Shown: positions 1-10,042, counted from the stretch's first letter. The stretch: 24,905 bases of DNA from GCA-2717185 sp047517345 (GCA_047517345.1 JAKZTB010000075.1:1-24905), one strand, 5' to 3'. Numbers and translations: made by a program. The notes: a model not told the origin generated them from the letters alone.

Positions 1-12
1 TCGTCCAGAACC

Positions 13-39
13 ACCATGCGCACGACGATAGCGCATGGT
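13..39. repeat. Perfect 9-bp inverted repeat
   Basis: ACCATGCGC (13-21) and GCGCATGGT (31-39) are perfect reverse complements around a 9-nt spacer. No T-run follows on the + strand, so a classical intrinsic terminator is unlikely. It lies about 130 bp upstream of the first gene. It could be an operator, or a hairpin ending a gene to the left of the window. Nothing else recognisable lies in 1-168 apart from the ribosome binding site of the first gene. Confidence 0.5.
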
Positions 40-168
40 AAATCGCGTTACCAGCAGAAAGACAGCACCTTGTGGGGCCTCGCCTCAACGTGGGAGATAC
101 GCTTGACGGGACCCATTCCACGGCCTGAACGAACGCTTACAATCGTTCCATCAACGGAGAATTGACCG

Positions 169-825
169 GTGTCATCAGAAGACAGCAACGGAAATGAGTC
201 CAACGGCGATCAGGAAGCGGAGCCGAAGCTGGCGATTTCCGCTTCGCGCCAGTTCAACTCCTGGATCGCCGAGCAGGGTATCAGCATCGGTTTCACCACC
301 TACCAGGCCGGCAAGGTTTTTCTGATCGGCCTGCGCGGCGAGCAGCGCCTTTCGATCGAGGAGCGCACGCTGGCGCGCTGCATGGGGATGGCGGCGACCG
401 AAAACAGCCTGTGGATCAGCTCGCTGTACCAGATCTGGCGCTTCGAAAACGTCCTCCCGGAAGGCCAGGCCCATGACAGCTATGACCGCGTGTTCGTGCC
501 AAAGGTCAGCTACGTCACGGGCGACTGCGACGTGCACGATCTGGGCATCGACGCGGACGGCAAACTGGATTTCGTCAACACGCATTTCGCCTGTCTGGCA
601 ACCACCAGCGAGACCCATTCGTTTCAACCCTTGTGGCGTCCGTCCTTCATCTCGCAACTGGCGGCGGAGGATCGCTGCCATCTGAACGGCATGGCAATGG
701 TCGACGGCCAGCCGAAATACGTCACGGCCGTCTCGCAATCGGATGTTGCCGACGGCTGGCGCGACCGCCGTCAGGACGGCGGCGTGGTGATCGACATCGA
801 CTCGAACGAGGTTGTGGTTGAATGA
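169..825 (+). CDS. N-terminal part of the split TIGR03032 protein
   Basis: This 218-residue open part starts at GTG 169 behind GGAGA at 156-160 (8-nt spacer). It carries the N-terminal family motifs (SASRQFNSWIAEQGI, SLYQIWRFE, THFACLATTSETHSF, HLNGMAMVDGQPKYVTAV) and stops at TGA 823-825 just before the conserved GLSMPHSPR segment. If translated alone it would lack the second half of the predicted propeller and probably would not fold stably. Confidence 0.6.
   Translation: MSSEDSNGNESNGDQEAEPKLAISASRQFNSWIAEQGISIGFTTYQAGKVFLIGLRGEQRLSIEERTLARCMGMAATENSLWISSLYQIWRFENVLPEGQAHDSYDRVFVPKVSYVTGDCDVHDLGIDADGKLDFVNTHFACLATTSETHSFQPLWRPSFISQLAAEDRCHLNGMAMVDGQPKYVTAVSQSDVADGWRDRRQDGGVVIDIDSNEVVVE
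823..825 (+). other. Interrupting in-frame TGA codon
   Basis: The codons are GTT GTG GTT GAA TGA CTT TCC ATG CCG CAT. The frame continues without shift on both sides, so this is a nonsense change and not a frameshift. The position corresponds to a conserved Gly of the family, one base away (GGA). Confidence 0.75.
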
Positions 826-831
826 CTTTCC

Positions 832-1263
832 ATGCCGCATTCGCCGCGTTTCTATGACGGTAAGCTGTGGTTGCTGGATTCCGGCAGCGGTTATTTCGGA
901 TACGTCGATATGGACAAGGGCGCCTTCGAGCGCGTGGCGTTCTGTGCCGGCTATTTGCGCGGCATGTCGTTCCACGGCAATTTCGCGGTGATCGGCATGT
1001 CGAAGCAGCGCGGCAACCGCACCTTCAGCGGTCTTGCACTGGACGACGAGTTGAAGGAGCGCGATGCGGACCCACGCTGCGGGCTGCAGGTCATCGATCT
1101 GCGCTCCGGCGACATCGTCCATTGGCTGCGGGTCGAAGGCATCATCGAAGAGTTGTACGACGTCGTCGTCTTGCCGGGCGTCCGCCGCCCCACGGCGATA
1201 GGCTTCGTCACCGATGAAATCCGCAGGGTCATCAGCGTCGCGCCGAAAGAGGGAGAAGAATAG
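832..1263 (+). CDS. C-terminal part of the split TIGR03032 protein
   Basis: The 143-residue open part begins at ATG 832, which is an internal Met of the family motif LSMPHSPR. It has no convincing ribosome binding site of its own, so it is best read as the tail of the interrupted gene. It includes RFYDGKLWLLDSGSGYFGYVD, the segment around LRGMSFHGNFAVIGMSK, and a GLQVIDLRSGDIVHWLR strand typical of the family. It ends at TAG 1261-1263, 12 nt from the stop of the convergent dehydrogenase gene. Confidence 0.55.
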   Translation: MPHSPRFYDGKLWLLDSGSGYFGYVDMDKGAFERVAFCAGYLRGMSFHGNFAVIGMSKQRGNRTFSGLALDDELKERDADPRCGLQVIDLRSGDIVHWLRVEGIIEELYDVVVLPGVRRPTAIGFVTDEIRRVISVAPKEGEE

Positions 1264-1275
1264 GCCAAACCGGCT

Positions 1276-2265
1276 TTAGTCGGCGTCCAAAACGCCCTTG
1301 TTGACGACCATGTCGCGGTCGAGCTTGCCGTCCAATGCGTCGAGCACATTCTGAACGCAGATCATGCCCATGCGGTGCGCCGCCTCCCTGGTGACACCGG
1401 CGATGTGCGGGCTGAAGATCACATTGTCGAGCGAGAAAAGCGCGTCGCCCGCGCGCGGCGGCTCCAGCGCGAACACGTCGAGGCCGGCGCCGCGGATTTG
1501 GCCGGTCCTCAGCGCCTCGTGCAACGCCGTCTCGTTGACGATACCGCCGCGCGCCGCGTTGATCAGGATAGCGCTCGGCTTCATGATTTCGAATTCCGCT
1601 TGGTCGAACATGTCTTCCGTCTCCGCGGACAACGGCAGATGGAGCGACACGTAGTCCATATCCGGCAGCAGGGCGCGGTAATCGCCGACCGGCGTGCAGC
1701 CGACCGCCGCGATATCCGCATCGTCCACAAAAGGGTCCGCGACGAACATGTCCATGCCGAAGCCGCGGCACCGCTCCGCCAGGCGCGTGCCGATCCGTCC
1801 GAATCCGACGATCAACAGCTTTTTCCGCCACATCTCGATCGCGGTATTCTGCAAACGGTAATCCCAATTGTCCTCTCGTACCGCCCGGTCGTGCTCGCGT
1901 CCCTTCTTGGAGAGTTCGAGCATCATGTAGATCGCGGCCTCCGCGACCGCGACCGAATTGGCCGTTCCAACAACGGTCAGCGGGATACCGCGCGCGTCAA
2001 GCGCCTGCACATCGACATTGTCGTAACCGACGCCATACCGGGAGACGACCTGAAGGTTCTCGGAATGCGCGATTACCCGGGCGGTGATCTTCGCCGTGCG
2101 CACGGTCACCCCGGCGGCGTCCTTCATCTTTTCGATCAGGATTTCCTCCGTGACGTCGGTGACCGTCTCGTAGACGATATCGTCGCGTGCATCGAACAGC
2201 GCCAACGCGTCCGGCGGCAAAGGCCCTGCGACAACTATTTTCCGGAGATTGGTGTTGCTATTCAT
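1276..2265 (-). CDS. D-2-hydroxyacid dehydrogenase (SerA/GyaR-like)
   Basis: NAD-dependent oxidoreductase of the D-isomer-specific 2-hydroxyacid dehydrogenase family, cytosolic, interconverting a 2-oxoacid and a D-2-hydroxyacid. In 329 residues it has the N-terminal substrate-binding region (RYGVGYDNVD, 76-85), a Rossmann motif GFGRIG at 154-159 with Asp177 at the end of the next strand (NAD preference), and the catalytic triad Arg239 (NAARGGIVNE), Glu268 (DVFALEPP) and His287 (SPHIAGVT). The length is right for a compact member without the ACT domain of long SerA enzymes. The start ATG at 2265 has AGGAA five bases upstream. It stands alone, convergent with the TIGR03032 gene and divergent from the flippase. 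The substrate (phosphoglycerate, glyoxylate or hydroxypyruvate) cannot be told from the sequence. Confidence 0.92.
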   Translation of the reverse strand: MNSNTNLRKIVVAGPLPPDALALFDARDDIVYETVTDVTEEILIEKMKDAAGVTVRTAKITARVIAHSENLQVVSRYGVGYDNVDVQALDARGIPLTVVGTANSVAVAEAAIYMMLELSKKGREHDRAVREDNWDYRLQNTAIEMWRKKLLIVGFGRIGTRLAERCRGFGMDMFVADPFVDDADIAAVGCTPVGDYRALLPDMDYVSLHLPLSAETEDMFDQAEFEIMKPSAILINAARGGIVNETALHEALRTGQIRGAGLDVFALEPPRAGDALFSLDNVIFSPHIAGVTREAAHRMGMICVQNVLDALDGKLDRDMVVNKGVLDAD

Positions 2266-2509
2266 CGGCTTCCTGCAGGGGTAGGGGATAAAGGCAGCGC
2301 GGGCATGATACAGATTGTACTGTTAGGGGGAAGCGGGTCGGCACAAAGCGCGCTCGTTTGCGAAGTGGAGCGGCTTTAATTCCGCCTGTCGGGCCGATGA
2401 GGCTTTCGCTGGCGATAAATGCCGCCATTCGCTATTTTCCTCGCGAATTTCGACTCGTTCCATTGTCTTTGGTCCACACTTAAGCACAAACCGAGCGGGT
2501 CAAAGCGAC

Positions 2510-2529
2510 GGTTAACGGAATTCGTAACC
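2510..2529. promoter_or_regulatory. Imperfect palindrome upstream of the flippase gene
   Basis: GGTTA at 2510-2514 and TAACC at 2525-2529 flank a CG-AATT-CG-like core, giving a nearly symmetric 20-bp site about 30 bp before the flippase start. It may be an operator, but symmetry is the only evidence. The rest of 2266-2557 shows no gene and no clear consensus promoter. Confidence 0.25.
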
Positions 2530-2557
2530 GGTCCCAGTCCACCAGAAGCGATGTAGA

Positions 2558-4072
2558 TTGACTCGCAACATGAACGACTCTGGCAATAGCGATACGCCAC
2601 ATGACGTGAAGTCGGTCAAAGGGCACATGGTCAAGGGCGCCGCCTGGATGGTGTCCATGCGATGGTCGCTCAAGCTTATCGGCATGGTCAATACCGTGAT
2701 CATCGCACGGTTGCTGGCGCCCGACGATTTCGGTGTGATCGCCATGGCGATGATCATCGTCGGGTTTCTGACCCAGGTTTCGGAAACGAACGTTTCGATC
2801 GCCCTGATTCGCAACCCGCACACCACGCGCGACGATTACAACAGCGCTTGGACCATTAAAGTCCTGATCGGGTTTTTACTGACCGTTGTTCTGGTTTCGT
2901 CGGCGCCCCTCATCGCGAAATATTACGGCGATGCCCGGGTCGAACTCGTTATACAAATCGTCGCCTTTCGCTGTGTCCTGAACGGCTTCGAAAATATAGG
3001 CGTGGTCGATTTCCGAAAGAATATGCTGTTCGCCAAGGAATTCCGCTATTGGATCTACCGGCGGCTCTCCGATATCGTCCTTTCCTTGTCGTTGGTTTTC
3101 TGGCTGCGCGATTATCACGCGTTGGCGTTCGCCATGGTCGCCTCGTCCTTTGTGACGATCTTCTACAGCTACGCGATGTCGTCGTACCGGCCGTGGTTCA
3201 GCTTTACCAAGGTGCGTGCGCTGTGGTCCGTCTCGCAGTGGATAATGATCGACCATGGAAGCCAATTCATCGGCCGCCGTGTGGACGAATTCGTGATCGG
3301 CGGCATTTCGGGATCGGCCACAGTCGGCAACTACTATATGGCGTCCGAAATATCTGCCATGCCGACGCGGGAGGTCGTCCTGCCGGCTGAACGTGCTTTG
3401 ATACCGACCTATTCTAAGGTGCTGCATGATGAAACCGAGTCGAGGAAAGTGTTCCTGCAGGTTTTCGGTCTCATCGTAATTTACGCGCTTCCCGCTGGTA
3501 TCGGAATTTCAGTCGTTGCGCCGGATTTGGTGCCGCTGCTCCTTGGCGGACAATGGACGGCGGCGATTCCTTTCTTTCAATGGCTGGGCGGTTACGCAGG
3601 GTTTGCTGCCATTTTTTGGGGCGTGAGATCGTACTTTTTGGCGCGAGGGGGGGAGCGCACCTACGCTCTCGCCAGCCTGGGATATGCCTGTGTCCTGGTG
3701 CCGGCGATCGTCGCAGCGGGCAATTTGTCCGGCCCGATGGCGATCGCGATGACCCGGACGGGGCTGATGTTTTTGATGGTTATCGTCACGTTGCTGATCG
3801 TTGACCGGATGCGGTATGCGCCGTTGCGCGATCTACTCGCATTGATGTGGCGTCCGGCGTTGGCCAGTGCCGCAATGTGGGCCGGGGTTTTCTACCTACC
3901 TGACATGAACCTTACGGGGCATGTATTGCCCCTAATCCGCGACGTCGGCTTGGGGATGGCGATTTTTGTCGGATTGATTGTTTTACTATGGCTGGCGGCC
4001 GGGCGGCCCGACGGTCCGGAGCGGAACGTTATGAACTTTGCCGTTCGCCGTGCCCGCCAAATATTCGGTTAG
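2558..4072 (+). CDS. Oligosaccharide flippase (Wzx/PST-like, MOP superfamily)
   Basis: Integral inner-membrane protein, predicted to flip lipid-linked saccharide units for a surface polysaccharide. Its 504 residues are mostly hydrophobic helices, about 12-14 of them. The opening segment, with GAAWMVSMRWSLKLIGMVNT (27-46) and then ARLLAPDDFGVIAMA (50-64), is characteristic of RfbX/PST family transporters. The length fits the family. The listed start is TTG 2558 with a weak AGAAG upstream; ATG 2570, four codons in, is an equally good choice. The ABC-F gene follows after 15 nt. No glycosyltransferases are adjacent, so the glycan is unknown. Base composition looks more AT-rich than the neighbours, as is common for surface-polysaccharide genes. 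Confidence 0.85.
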   Translation: MTRNMNDSGNSDTPHDVKSVKGHMVKGAAWMVSMRWSLKLIGMVNTVIIARLLAPDDFGVIAMAMIIVGFLTQVSETNVSIALIRNPHTTRDDYNSAWTIKVLIGFLLTVVLVSSAPLIAKYYGDARVELVIQIVAFRCVLNGFENIGVVDFRKNMLFAKEFRYWIYRRLSDIVLSLSLVFWLRDYHALAFAMVASSFVTIFYSYAMSSYRPWFSFTKVRALWSVSQWIMIDHGSQFIGRRVDEFVIGGISGSATVGNYYMASEISAMPTREVVLPAERALIPTYSKVLHDETESRKVFLQVFGLIVIYALPAGIGISVVAPDLVPLLLGGQWTAAIPFFQWLGGYAGFAAIFWGVRSYFLARGGERTYALASLGYACVLVPAIVAAGNLSGPMAIAMTRTGLMFLMVIVTLLIVDRMRYAPLRDLLALMWRPALASAAMWAGVFYLPDMNLTGHVLPLIRDVGLGMAIFVGLIVLLWLAAGRPDGPERNVMNFAVRRARQIFG

Positions 4073-4087
4073 TACCGGCCATAAGTC

Positions 4088-5968
<1,881 letters not shown>

Positions 5969-6009
5969 GCAAACATCATTATCTGACGGTGAGGGGAGGG
6001 TACGGCGGA

Positions 6010-6813
6010 ATGCTGACGGCGGAATCGGAGCGACCGCAAGTTGCCGTGAAAACAGTGGGCGCCGGAACGAACTACGTGCTGCTGCATGGCGGTATGGGGT
6101 CGTGGAACCATTGGGTCCGCAATATCGATGAGTTGGCCGCGCATTTCCGAATTCACGCCGTCGATTTGCCCGGCTACGGCGCATCGCCGGATGTCGACAA
6201 GGCCATGTCCGGCGAAGACTATCGCGGGCTCGTGTGCCGCGCGATCGGCGAGATGTTGGGCGATAGCGCATCGTTTCACCTGACCGGTTTCTCCTTCGGT
6301 GCAGCGCTCAGCGCCTGTGTCGCGGCGCATTTCGGCGACCGCGTAAACGGCATGTCGCTGATCGGGGCGAGCGGCTTCGGCAAGCCGGAGGGCGGACGAT
6401 CCGTCAACACGCGCAGTTATAAATCGGCCGGCGACGACGCGGCGTTGTACCGCGAGATCGTGCGCGAATACCTGCTGGCTTTCATGCTGAGCGATCCTAA
6501 GACGGCAGACGACGACGCCATCGCCTACCACGGCGGCAATGTGCGGCGCACCCGCTTCGACAGCCGCAAGATCAGCTGGGGCGACACGCAGCGGTTCAAC
6601 CTGGCGAAGATCACCTGTCCGTTGCAGCTGATCTGGGGTTCGGACGACGTTACCGCCTACCCGTCGATCGAGGCCCGGGTGGCGCTGTGCCGCGATCGGG
6701 TGCCCGGTCTCCGGTTCGATGTCATTCCGGGAGCGGCGCATTGGGCCATGTATGACAGTGCGGATGCCGTGAACGCGCTGCTGCTCGACTTCCATACCGG
6801 ATTGGCCAATTGA
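6010..6813 (+). CDS. Alpha/beta hydrolase
   Basis: Cytosolic alpha/beta-hydrolase-fold enzyme, probably an esterase or C-C hydrolase of unknown substrate. The start is ATG 6010, with the purine-rich GGGGAGGG at 5993-6000 ahead of it. An earlier in-frame start at 5938 lies inside the ABC-F gene and is not needed. In 267 residues: HGG oxyanion motif at 26-28, nucleophile elbow GFSFG (93-97) with Ser95, acidic residues Asp212/Asp213 in WGSDDVTAYPS, and His244 in GAAHWAMYD. These give a complete Ser-Asp-His triad. It lies 41 nt after the ABC-F gene and 51 nt before an SDR gene on the same strand. Confidence 0.88.
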   Translation: MLTAESERPQVAVKTVGAGTNYVLLHGGMGSWNHWVRNIDELAAHFRIHAVDLPGYGASPDVDKAMSGEDYRGLVCRAIGEMLGDSASFHLTGFSFGAALSACVAAHFGDRVNGMSLIGASGFGKPEGGRSVNTRSYKSAGDDAALYREIVREYLLAFMLSDPKTADDDAIAYHGGNVRRTRFDSRKISWGDTQRFNLAKITCPLQLIWGSDDVTAYPSIEARVALCRDRVPGLRFDVIPGAAHWAMYDSADAVNALLLDFHTGLAN

Positions 6814-6864
6814 CGCTGCCGCTGCCGTAACGCAATCTTGCCGCGGTCAGCAGGAGGTAACATC

Positions 6865-7626
6865 ATGCGTTTTCAAGATAGTGGCGTCGTCGTTACCGGC
6901 GCGGGCGGCGGAATCGGCCGCGCGGTATGCTTTGAATTTGCGAATGAAGGCGCCGTCGTCGCCGCGTGCGATGTCGATATTGCGATGGCGGAGCGCACCG
7001 TCGAAGAAATCGCGAAAGAGGGCGGCCGGGCGCATCCCTTCGCGCTCGATGTAACCGATCCCGACGCCGTCACCAAAGGCATGGCGGCGGCGAAAGCGCA
7101 GCTCGGCCGGCTCGACGTGCTGGTCAACAATGCGGGCGTGCGCGAGATCGTGCCGGTTCTCGAGCTCTCCTACGAGGAATGGTACCGGGTCATCAACGTC
7201 AACATCACTGGTGTGTTCCTGTGCGCGCAGGCTTTCGCCCGCGAGGTGATCGCGGCGGAGGGAACCGGTGCCATCGTCAATCTGGCGTCGACCCTTGGTG
7301 TCGTCGCCTCGCCGAACCGGGCCGCCTATACCGCCTCGAAGCATGCCGTCGTCGGCCTGACCAAAGAGATGGCGATGGAGTTCGGCGAAAAAGGCATTCG
7401 GGTCAACGCCGTCGGACCCGGCGTCATCCGCACGCCGATGACCGAACGCTATTTTCAGACCGAGGAATATGCGGAACAGATCCGTAGCGTCCACGCGCTG
7501 AACCGCTGGGGCCAACCGCCGGAGGTCGCCAAGGCGATCCTGTTCCTGGCGTCCGAGGACGCAAGCTTCTGCACCGGCACGACCCTGATGGTCGATGGCG
7601 GTTGGACCGCCGGGAAAAAGCTTTGA
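6865..7626 (+). CDS. SDR family oxidoreductase (classical)
   Basis: Classical short-chain dehydrogenase/reductase using NAD(P)(H). The start ATG 6865 has a near-perfect AGGAGGT at 6852-6858 with a 6-nt spacer, so the in-frame start at 6838 is rejected. In 253 residues: TGAGGGIG cofactor motif (11-18), Asp62 after the strand binding the adenine ring, NNAG (88-91), catalytic Ser142, Tyr155 and Lys159 (YTASK), and the C-terminal TGTTLMVDGGW motif. Asp36 at the end of strand 2 (CDVD) suggests NAD. The last four bases overlap the start of the metallophosphoesterase gene (TTGA), so the two are probably translationally coupled. Substrate is not evident; 3-oxoacyl-ACP reductase or a sugar/alcohol dehydrogenase are both possible. 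Confidence 0.92.
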   Translation: MRFQDSGVVVTGAGGGIGRAVCFEFANEGAVVAACDVDIAMAERTVEEIAKEGGRAHPFALDVTDPDAVTKGMAAAKAQLGRLDVLVNNAGVREIVPVLELSYEEWYRVINVNITGVFLCAQAFAREVIAAEGTGAIVNLASTLGVVASPNRAAYTASKHAVVGLTKEMAMEFGEKGIRVNAVGPGVIRTPMTERYFQTEEYAEQIRSVHALNRWGQPPEVAKAILFLASEDASFCTGTTLMVDGGWTAGKKL

Positions 7627-8231
7627 AGCTGGGTATCGTTTCCGACTTGCATTGCAATATCGCAGGGTTGAATCGCGCGCTCGAACTGATGGGTTCGGTC
7701 GACGATTTGCTGTGCCTCGGCGACAGTATCTTCGAATACCGTTTCTCCAACGAAGTCATCGGCGCATTGCGCGATTTGGGCGCCCGAACGATCAAGGGAA
7801 ACCATGAGGCCGTGTTTCTCGGACCGCTTGGCGAGAGGGCGCGGGCGCGGCAGGGGATCGATCGAGACCTGGTGCAGTGGTTGAGCGACCAGCCGTGGCG
7901 CCTTGAACTGCAATATGGCGACAAGAAAGTCCTGATGGTGCATTCGACGTCTTGGGAGCCTTATGGCGAGTATGTTTACCCGCACAGCCCCCAGCTTGCG
8001 AAGTTCGGCGAAGAGGATGCGGACTTCGTGCTCTTCGGACACACGCACCAGCAGTTGGTGCAGCGCATCGGTCGGGTCCTGGTCATCAATCCCGGTTCGA
8101 CCGGCGATGGCCGTGATCCGCGAAACGATCGGCAATTGAGCTGCGCGGTTCTGGATACGGAATTAGAAGAAGCAACGGTTATCGACTTTCCCGATCCGGT
8201 GCGCGCGCGCATCGACGCTGTGGCGGTCTAG
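7623..8231 (+). CDS. Metallophosphoesterase (calcineurin-like)
   Basis: Small binuclear-metal phosphoesterase. In 202 residues: DLH (Asp8, His10), GD (Asp34), GNHE (Asn60, His61), His107 and GHTH (His140, His142), followed by NPGS (156-159). The full set of metal ligands is present. This is the compact YfcE/MJ0936-like layout. The chosen start is TTG 7623, overlapping the SDR stop as TTGA and giving MKLGIVSDLH, the usual N-terminus of the family. The in-frame TTG at 7602 would add seven charged residues. The gene ends TAG 8229-8231, overlapping the stop of the convergent M28 gene. The physiological substrate (phosphodiester, nucleotide or phosphoprotein) is unknown. Confidence 0.87.
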   Translation: MKLGIVSDLHCNIAGLNRALELMGSVDDLLCLGDSIFEYRFSNEVIGALRDLGARTIKGNHEAVFLGPLGERARARQGIDRDLVQWLSDQPWRLELQYGDKKVLMVHSTSWEPYGEYVYPHSPQLAKFGEEDADFVLFGHTHQQLVQRIGRVLVINPGSTGDGRDPRNDRQLSCAVLDTELEEATVIDFPDPVRARIDAVAV

Positions 8232-9991
8232 GCGATCCGTTTCACCGTCTCGCGAAGGGTCGCGGCGGTGTCGGTCATCGTATCGGCGACCAGGTTCCGC
8301 GCTCGCACCAGTTCCGTCTCCAGCATCCAGCGATCTTCTCCGTCGGGCATGCCGGCCAGTTCCGGGACGTCGTGCAGAACCGGGATCATGCTGCCTTGCG
8401 GCGTGTAACCGTATGGATCATGGCCGTAGGTGCCCTTTGCCGTACTGGCGAGCGGGATGAGCAGCCGGTTGACCCGCCTCATCGCTTCATTGAGTTCGGC
8501 CGCTGGTGCGTCTTCGAGCGCCGCGTCCTTTGCATAACGCTTACGCCAGTCCTCTGCCGCCGCGTCGAACGCTGCGGCGGCCTCGCGGAAATCCCGGGCA
8601 CCTTCGAGAGCGCCGTCGAGTCCGATGGATTGTCCCGGGTCCTGCAGGTAGGACAACCGCTCGACGAATTGATCGGCCGCGTCGGTAAAGTCATAAGGTA
8701 GGACAGCTTCGGTGCATAAGCCCCAAAGATAACCGGCATAGACCTTCAGGTGCGTGGCGAGGAAGTCGAGGTCGATCTTGTCCATGTTGCACTCGATCGA
8801 ATGGTGCCACCAGCCGAGCCGCGCCAGGCCGGTCTCTTTCAATTCCTGTTCGGTGTAGTGCCCGATGCCGTACATGGCCGGGATGCCGAGCCCCATGAAG
8901 GACGCGTCGCCGCCTTTCGGCAACCGATGCCAGTAATATTCCATGTTGCCGAGGTGCCGTGCTTCGACGGACTGATGGAAACGGCGCAGCTGCACGTTGG
9001 ATCCAGTACCCCAACGCGTCGTGCCGACGCAGGCGGGTTGATCGATCTGAATATAGGCGCAGCCATGCTTGCGCAGCCGGTCCCAGTTGCGGTCCGCGAA
9101 CCAGGCCGAACCGACCATCGTTCCGGTCTCGTGCGCGGTCCAGAAGCCGCAGACCAGCCCGCGCCGCAACTTGTCGGGGTGCAGATTGATGACCCGCGCC
9201 AGCTCGACGATGCAGGCGTTGCCGGCCGCGTTGTCGGTCGCCGCCTGCCCGAACCAAGAGTCCTGATGACCGCCCAGCAGGATGAAATCTTCGCTTCGCG
9301 GGCTCGCCACGTCCGCCGAGGTGACCTGGATGTCGCGCCAGCAATTCTCGACGATGGCCCGAAAGCGGACCCGGACGGCGCCTCGTTCGCATTTCTGCTT
9401 GAGGCGCAGTCCGGCGGTGCGGGCGATCCCGACCGCTGCGAGGGTGGGCATTTCGGTCTTGATCGTCTCCCGCGTCGGGTTGCCCCAGGCAGGTTTCACC
9501 GAGCCAAAGGGCACGGCCTCGTTGTCCGGCCCGCCCCAATTCATCAACACCATGCCGATCACGCCCTTGCCGGCCGCAATTCGAAGTTTTTCATGGCGGG
9601 CCGGATGATAAGAGGTTTCCACCAGGATGATCTTGCCGGCAACCGATTTTCCGGCGTAGTCGGATTCCGCGCCGGAGCCGACATAAACCATTTCGCCACC
9701 GATCCCTTCAGGTCCGGTCGGTAGACTATGACCGCAGGTGAAGGCTTCGATCGCTTCCTGCGGTTCGCTGACGACCTGCAACATCGTCGGTTCCGGGAAG
9801 CTGACGAGACCCGGTAGATCGTGAACCTCTGCGGCGATCCCGTGTTGCGTCAGGGCGTTGGCGTTGAACTCTGCGGCGCGGCGCGCATTTTCCGTGCCCG
9901 CCAATCGGGATGGGATCTCCAAGCATATGTGCTCCATATGCCGGCGAACGTTCTCGAAGGAAAGGTCGGATAAATATTCTTCTTCGCTCAT
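8228..9991 (-). CDS. M28-like zinc metallopeptidase with PA-like insert
   Basis: Large M28-type zinc hydrolase (587 residues from ATG 9991). The first ATG, at 9997, directly abuts the GAGGG ribosome binding site, whereas ATG 9991 has a 6-nt spacer, so the second is preferred. Residues about 80-190 resemble a PA domain (DYAGKSVAGKIILVE, GVIGMVLMNWGG). The catalytic domain keeps all five zinc-ligand positions with spacing like Streptomyces aminopeptidase: His242 (GGHQDSW), Asp253 (TDNAAGN), Glu288, Asp317 (IDQP) and His397 (WWHHS). The residue before Glu288, normally the general-base Glu, is His287 (TAHETGT). The C-terminus (about 440-587) is helical. No signal peptide is seen, so it is probably cytosolic. 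Activity may be non-classical, such as an amidase or carboxypeptidase-like hydrolase. It is convergent with the phosphoesterase and divergent from ppk. Confidence 0.85.
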   Translation of the reverse strand: MSEEEYLSDLSFENVRRHMEHICLEIPSRLAGTENARRAAEFNANALTQHGIAAEVHDLPGLVSFPEPTMLQVVSEPQEAIEAFTCGHSLPTGPEGIGGEMVYVGSGAESDYAGKSVAGKIILVETSYHPARHEKLRIAAGKGVIGMVLMNWGGPDNEAVPFGSVKPAWGNPTRETIKTEMPTLAAVGIARTAGLRLKQKCERGAVRVRFRAIVENCWRDIQVTSADVASPRSEDFILLGGHQDSWFGQAATDNAAGNACIVELARVINLHPDKLRRGLVCGFWTAHETGTMVGSAWFADRNWDRLRKHGCAYIQIDQPACVGTTRWGTGSNVQLRRFHQSVEARHLGNMEYYWHRLPKGGDASFMGLGIPAMYGIGHYTEQELKETGLARLGWWHHSIECNMDKIDLDFLATHLKVYAGYLWGLCTEAVLPYDFTDAADQFVERLSYLQDPGQSIGLDGALEGARDFREAAAAFDAAAEDWRKRYAKDAALEDAPAAELNEAMRRVNRLLIPLASTAKGTYGHDPYGYTPQGSMIPVLHDVPELAGMPDGEDRWMLETELVRARNLVADTMTDTAATLRETVKRIA

Positions 9992-10019
9992 TGGCATCCC
10001 TCATCAGCGGGTTTTCGGG

Positions 10020-10042
10020 CCAATACGACCCCCGAATATTGG
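10020..10042. promoter_or_regulatory. Short inverted repeat in the M28-ppk divergent region
   Basis: CCAATA (10020-10025) and TATTGG (10037-10042) form 6-bp arms around an 11-nt spacer, between two divergent genes. It may be a binding site for a dimeric regulator. No convincing Pho box was found despite the downstream polyphosphate kinase. Confidence 0.25.

Larger units (their letters stand above)
169..1263 (+). pseudogene. TIGR03032 family protein, interrupted by an in-frame TGA
   Basis: The two open frames 169-825 and 832-1263 lie in the same reading frame and are separated only by TGA-CTT-TCC. Read through, they give one protein of about 364 codons, the expected size for TIGR03032 (DUF4915-like, beta-propeller-like proteins of unknown function). 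Family landmarks run through both halves: ISASRQFNSW near the start, FTTYQAGKVFLIG, SLYQIWRFEN, then LSMPHSPRFYDGKLWLLDSG straight after the stop. Family members usually have Gly before LSMPHSPR, so a single GGA-to-TGA change explains the interruption. The start is GTG at 169 with GGAGA at 156-160. Other genes here end in TGA, so a recoded genetic code is excluded. A sequencing error or UGA readthrough (UGA followed by C) remains possible. Function is unknown. Confidence 0.8.

Noticed and set aside
175..1122. Long minus-strand open frame opposite the TIGR03032 gene
   Set aside because: It is an antisense shadow of a GC-rich gene: low-complexity His/Ala/Arg-rich product with no family motif.
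8750..9724. 324-codon plus-strand open frame opposite the M28-like gene
   Set aside because: It mirrors the coding strand of a clearly recognisable enzyme, and the product has no motif.
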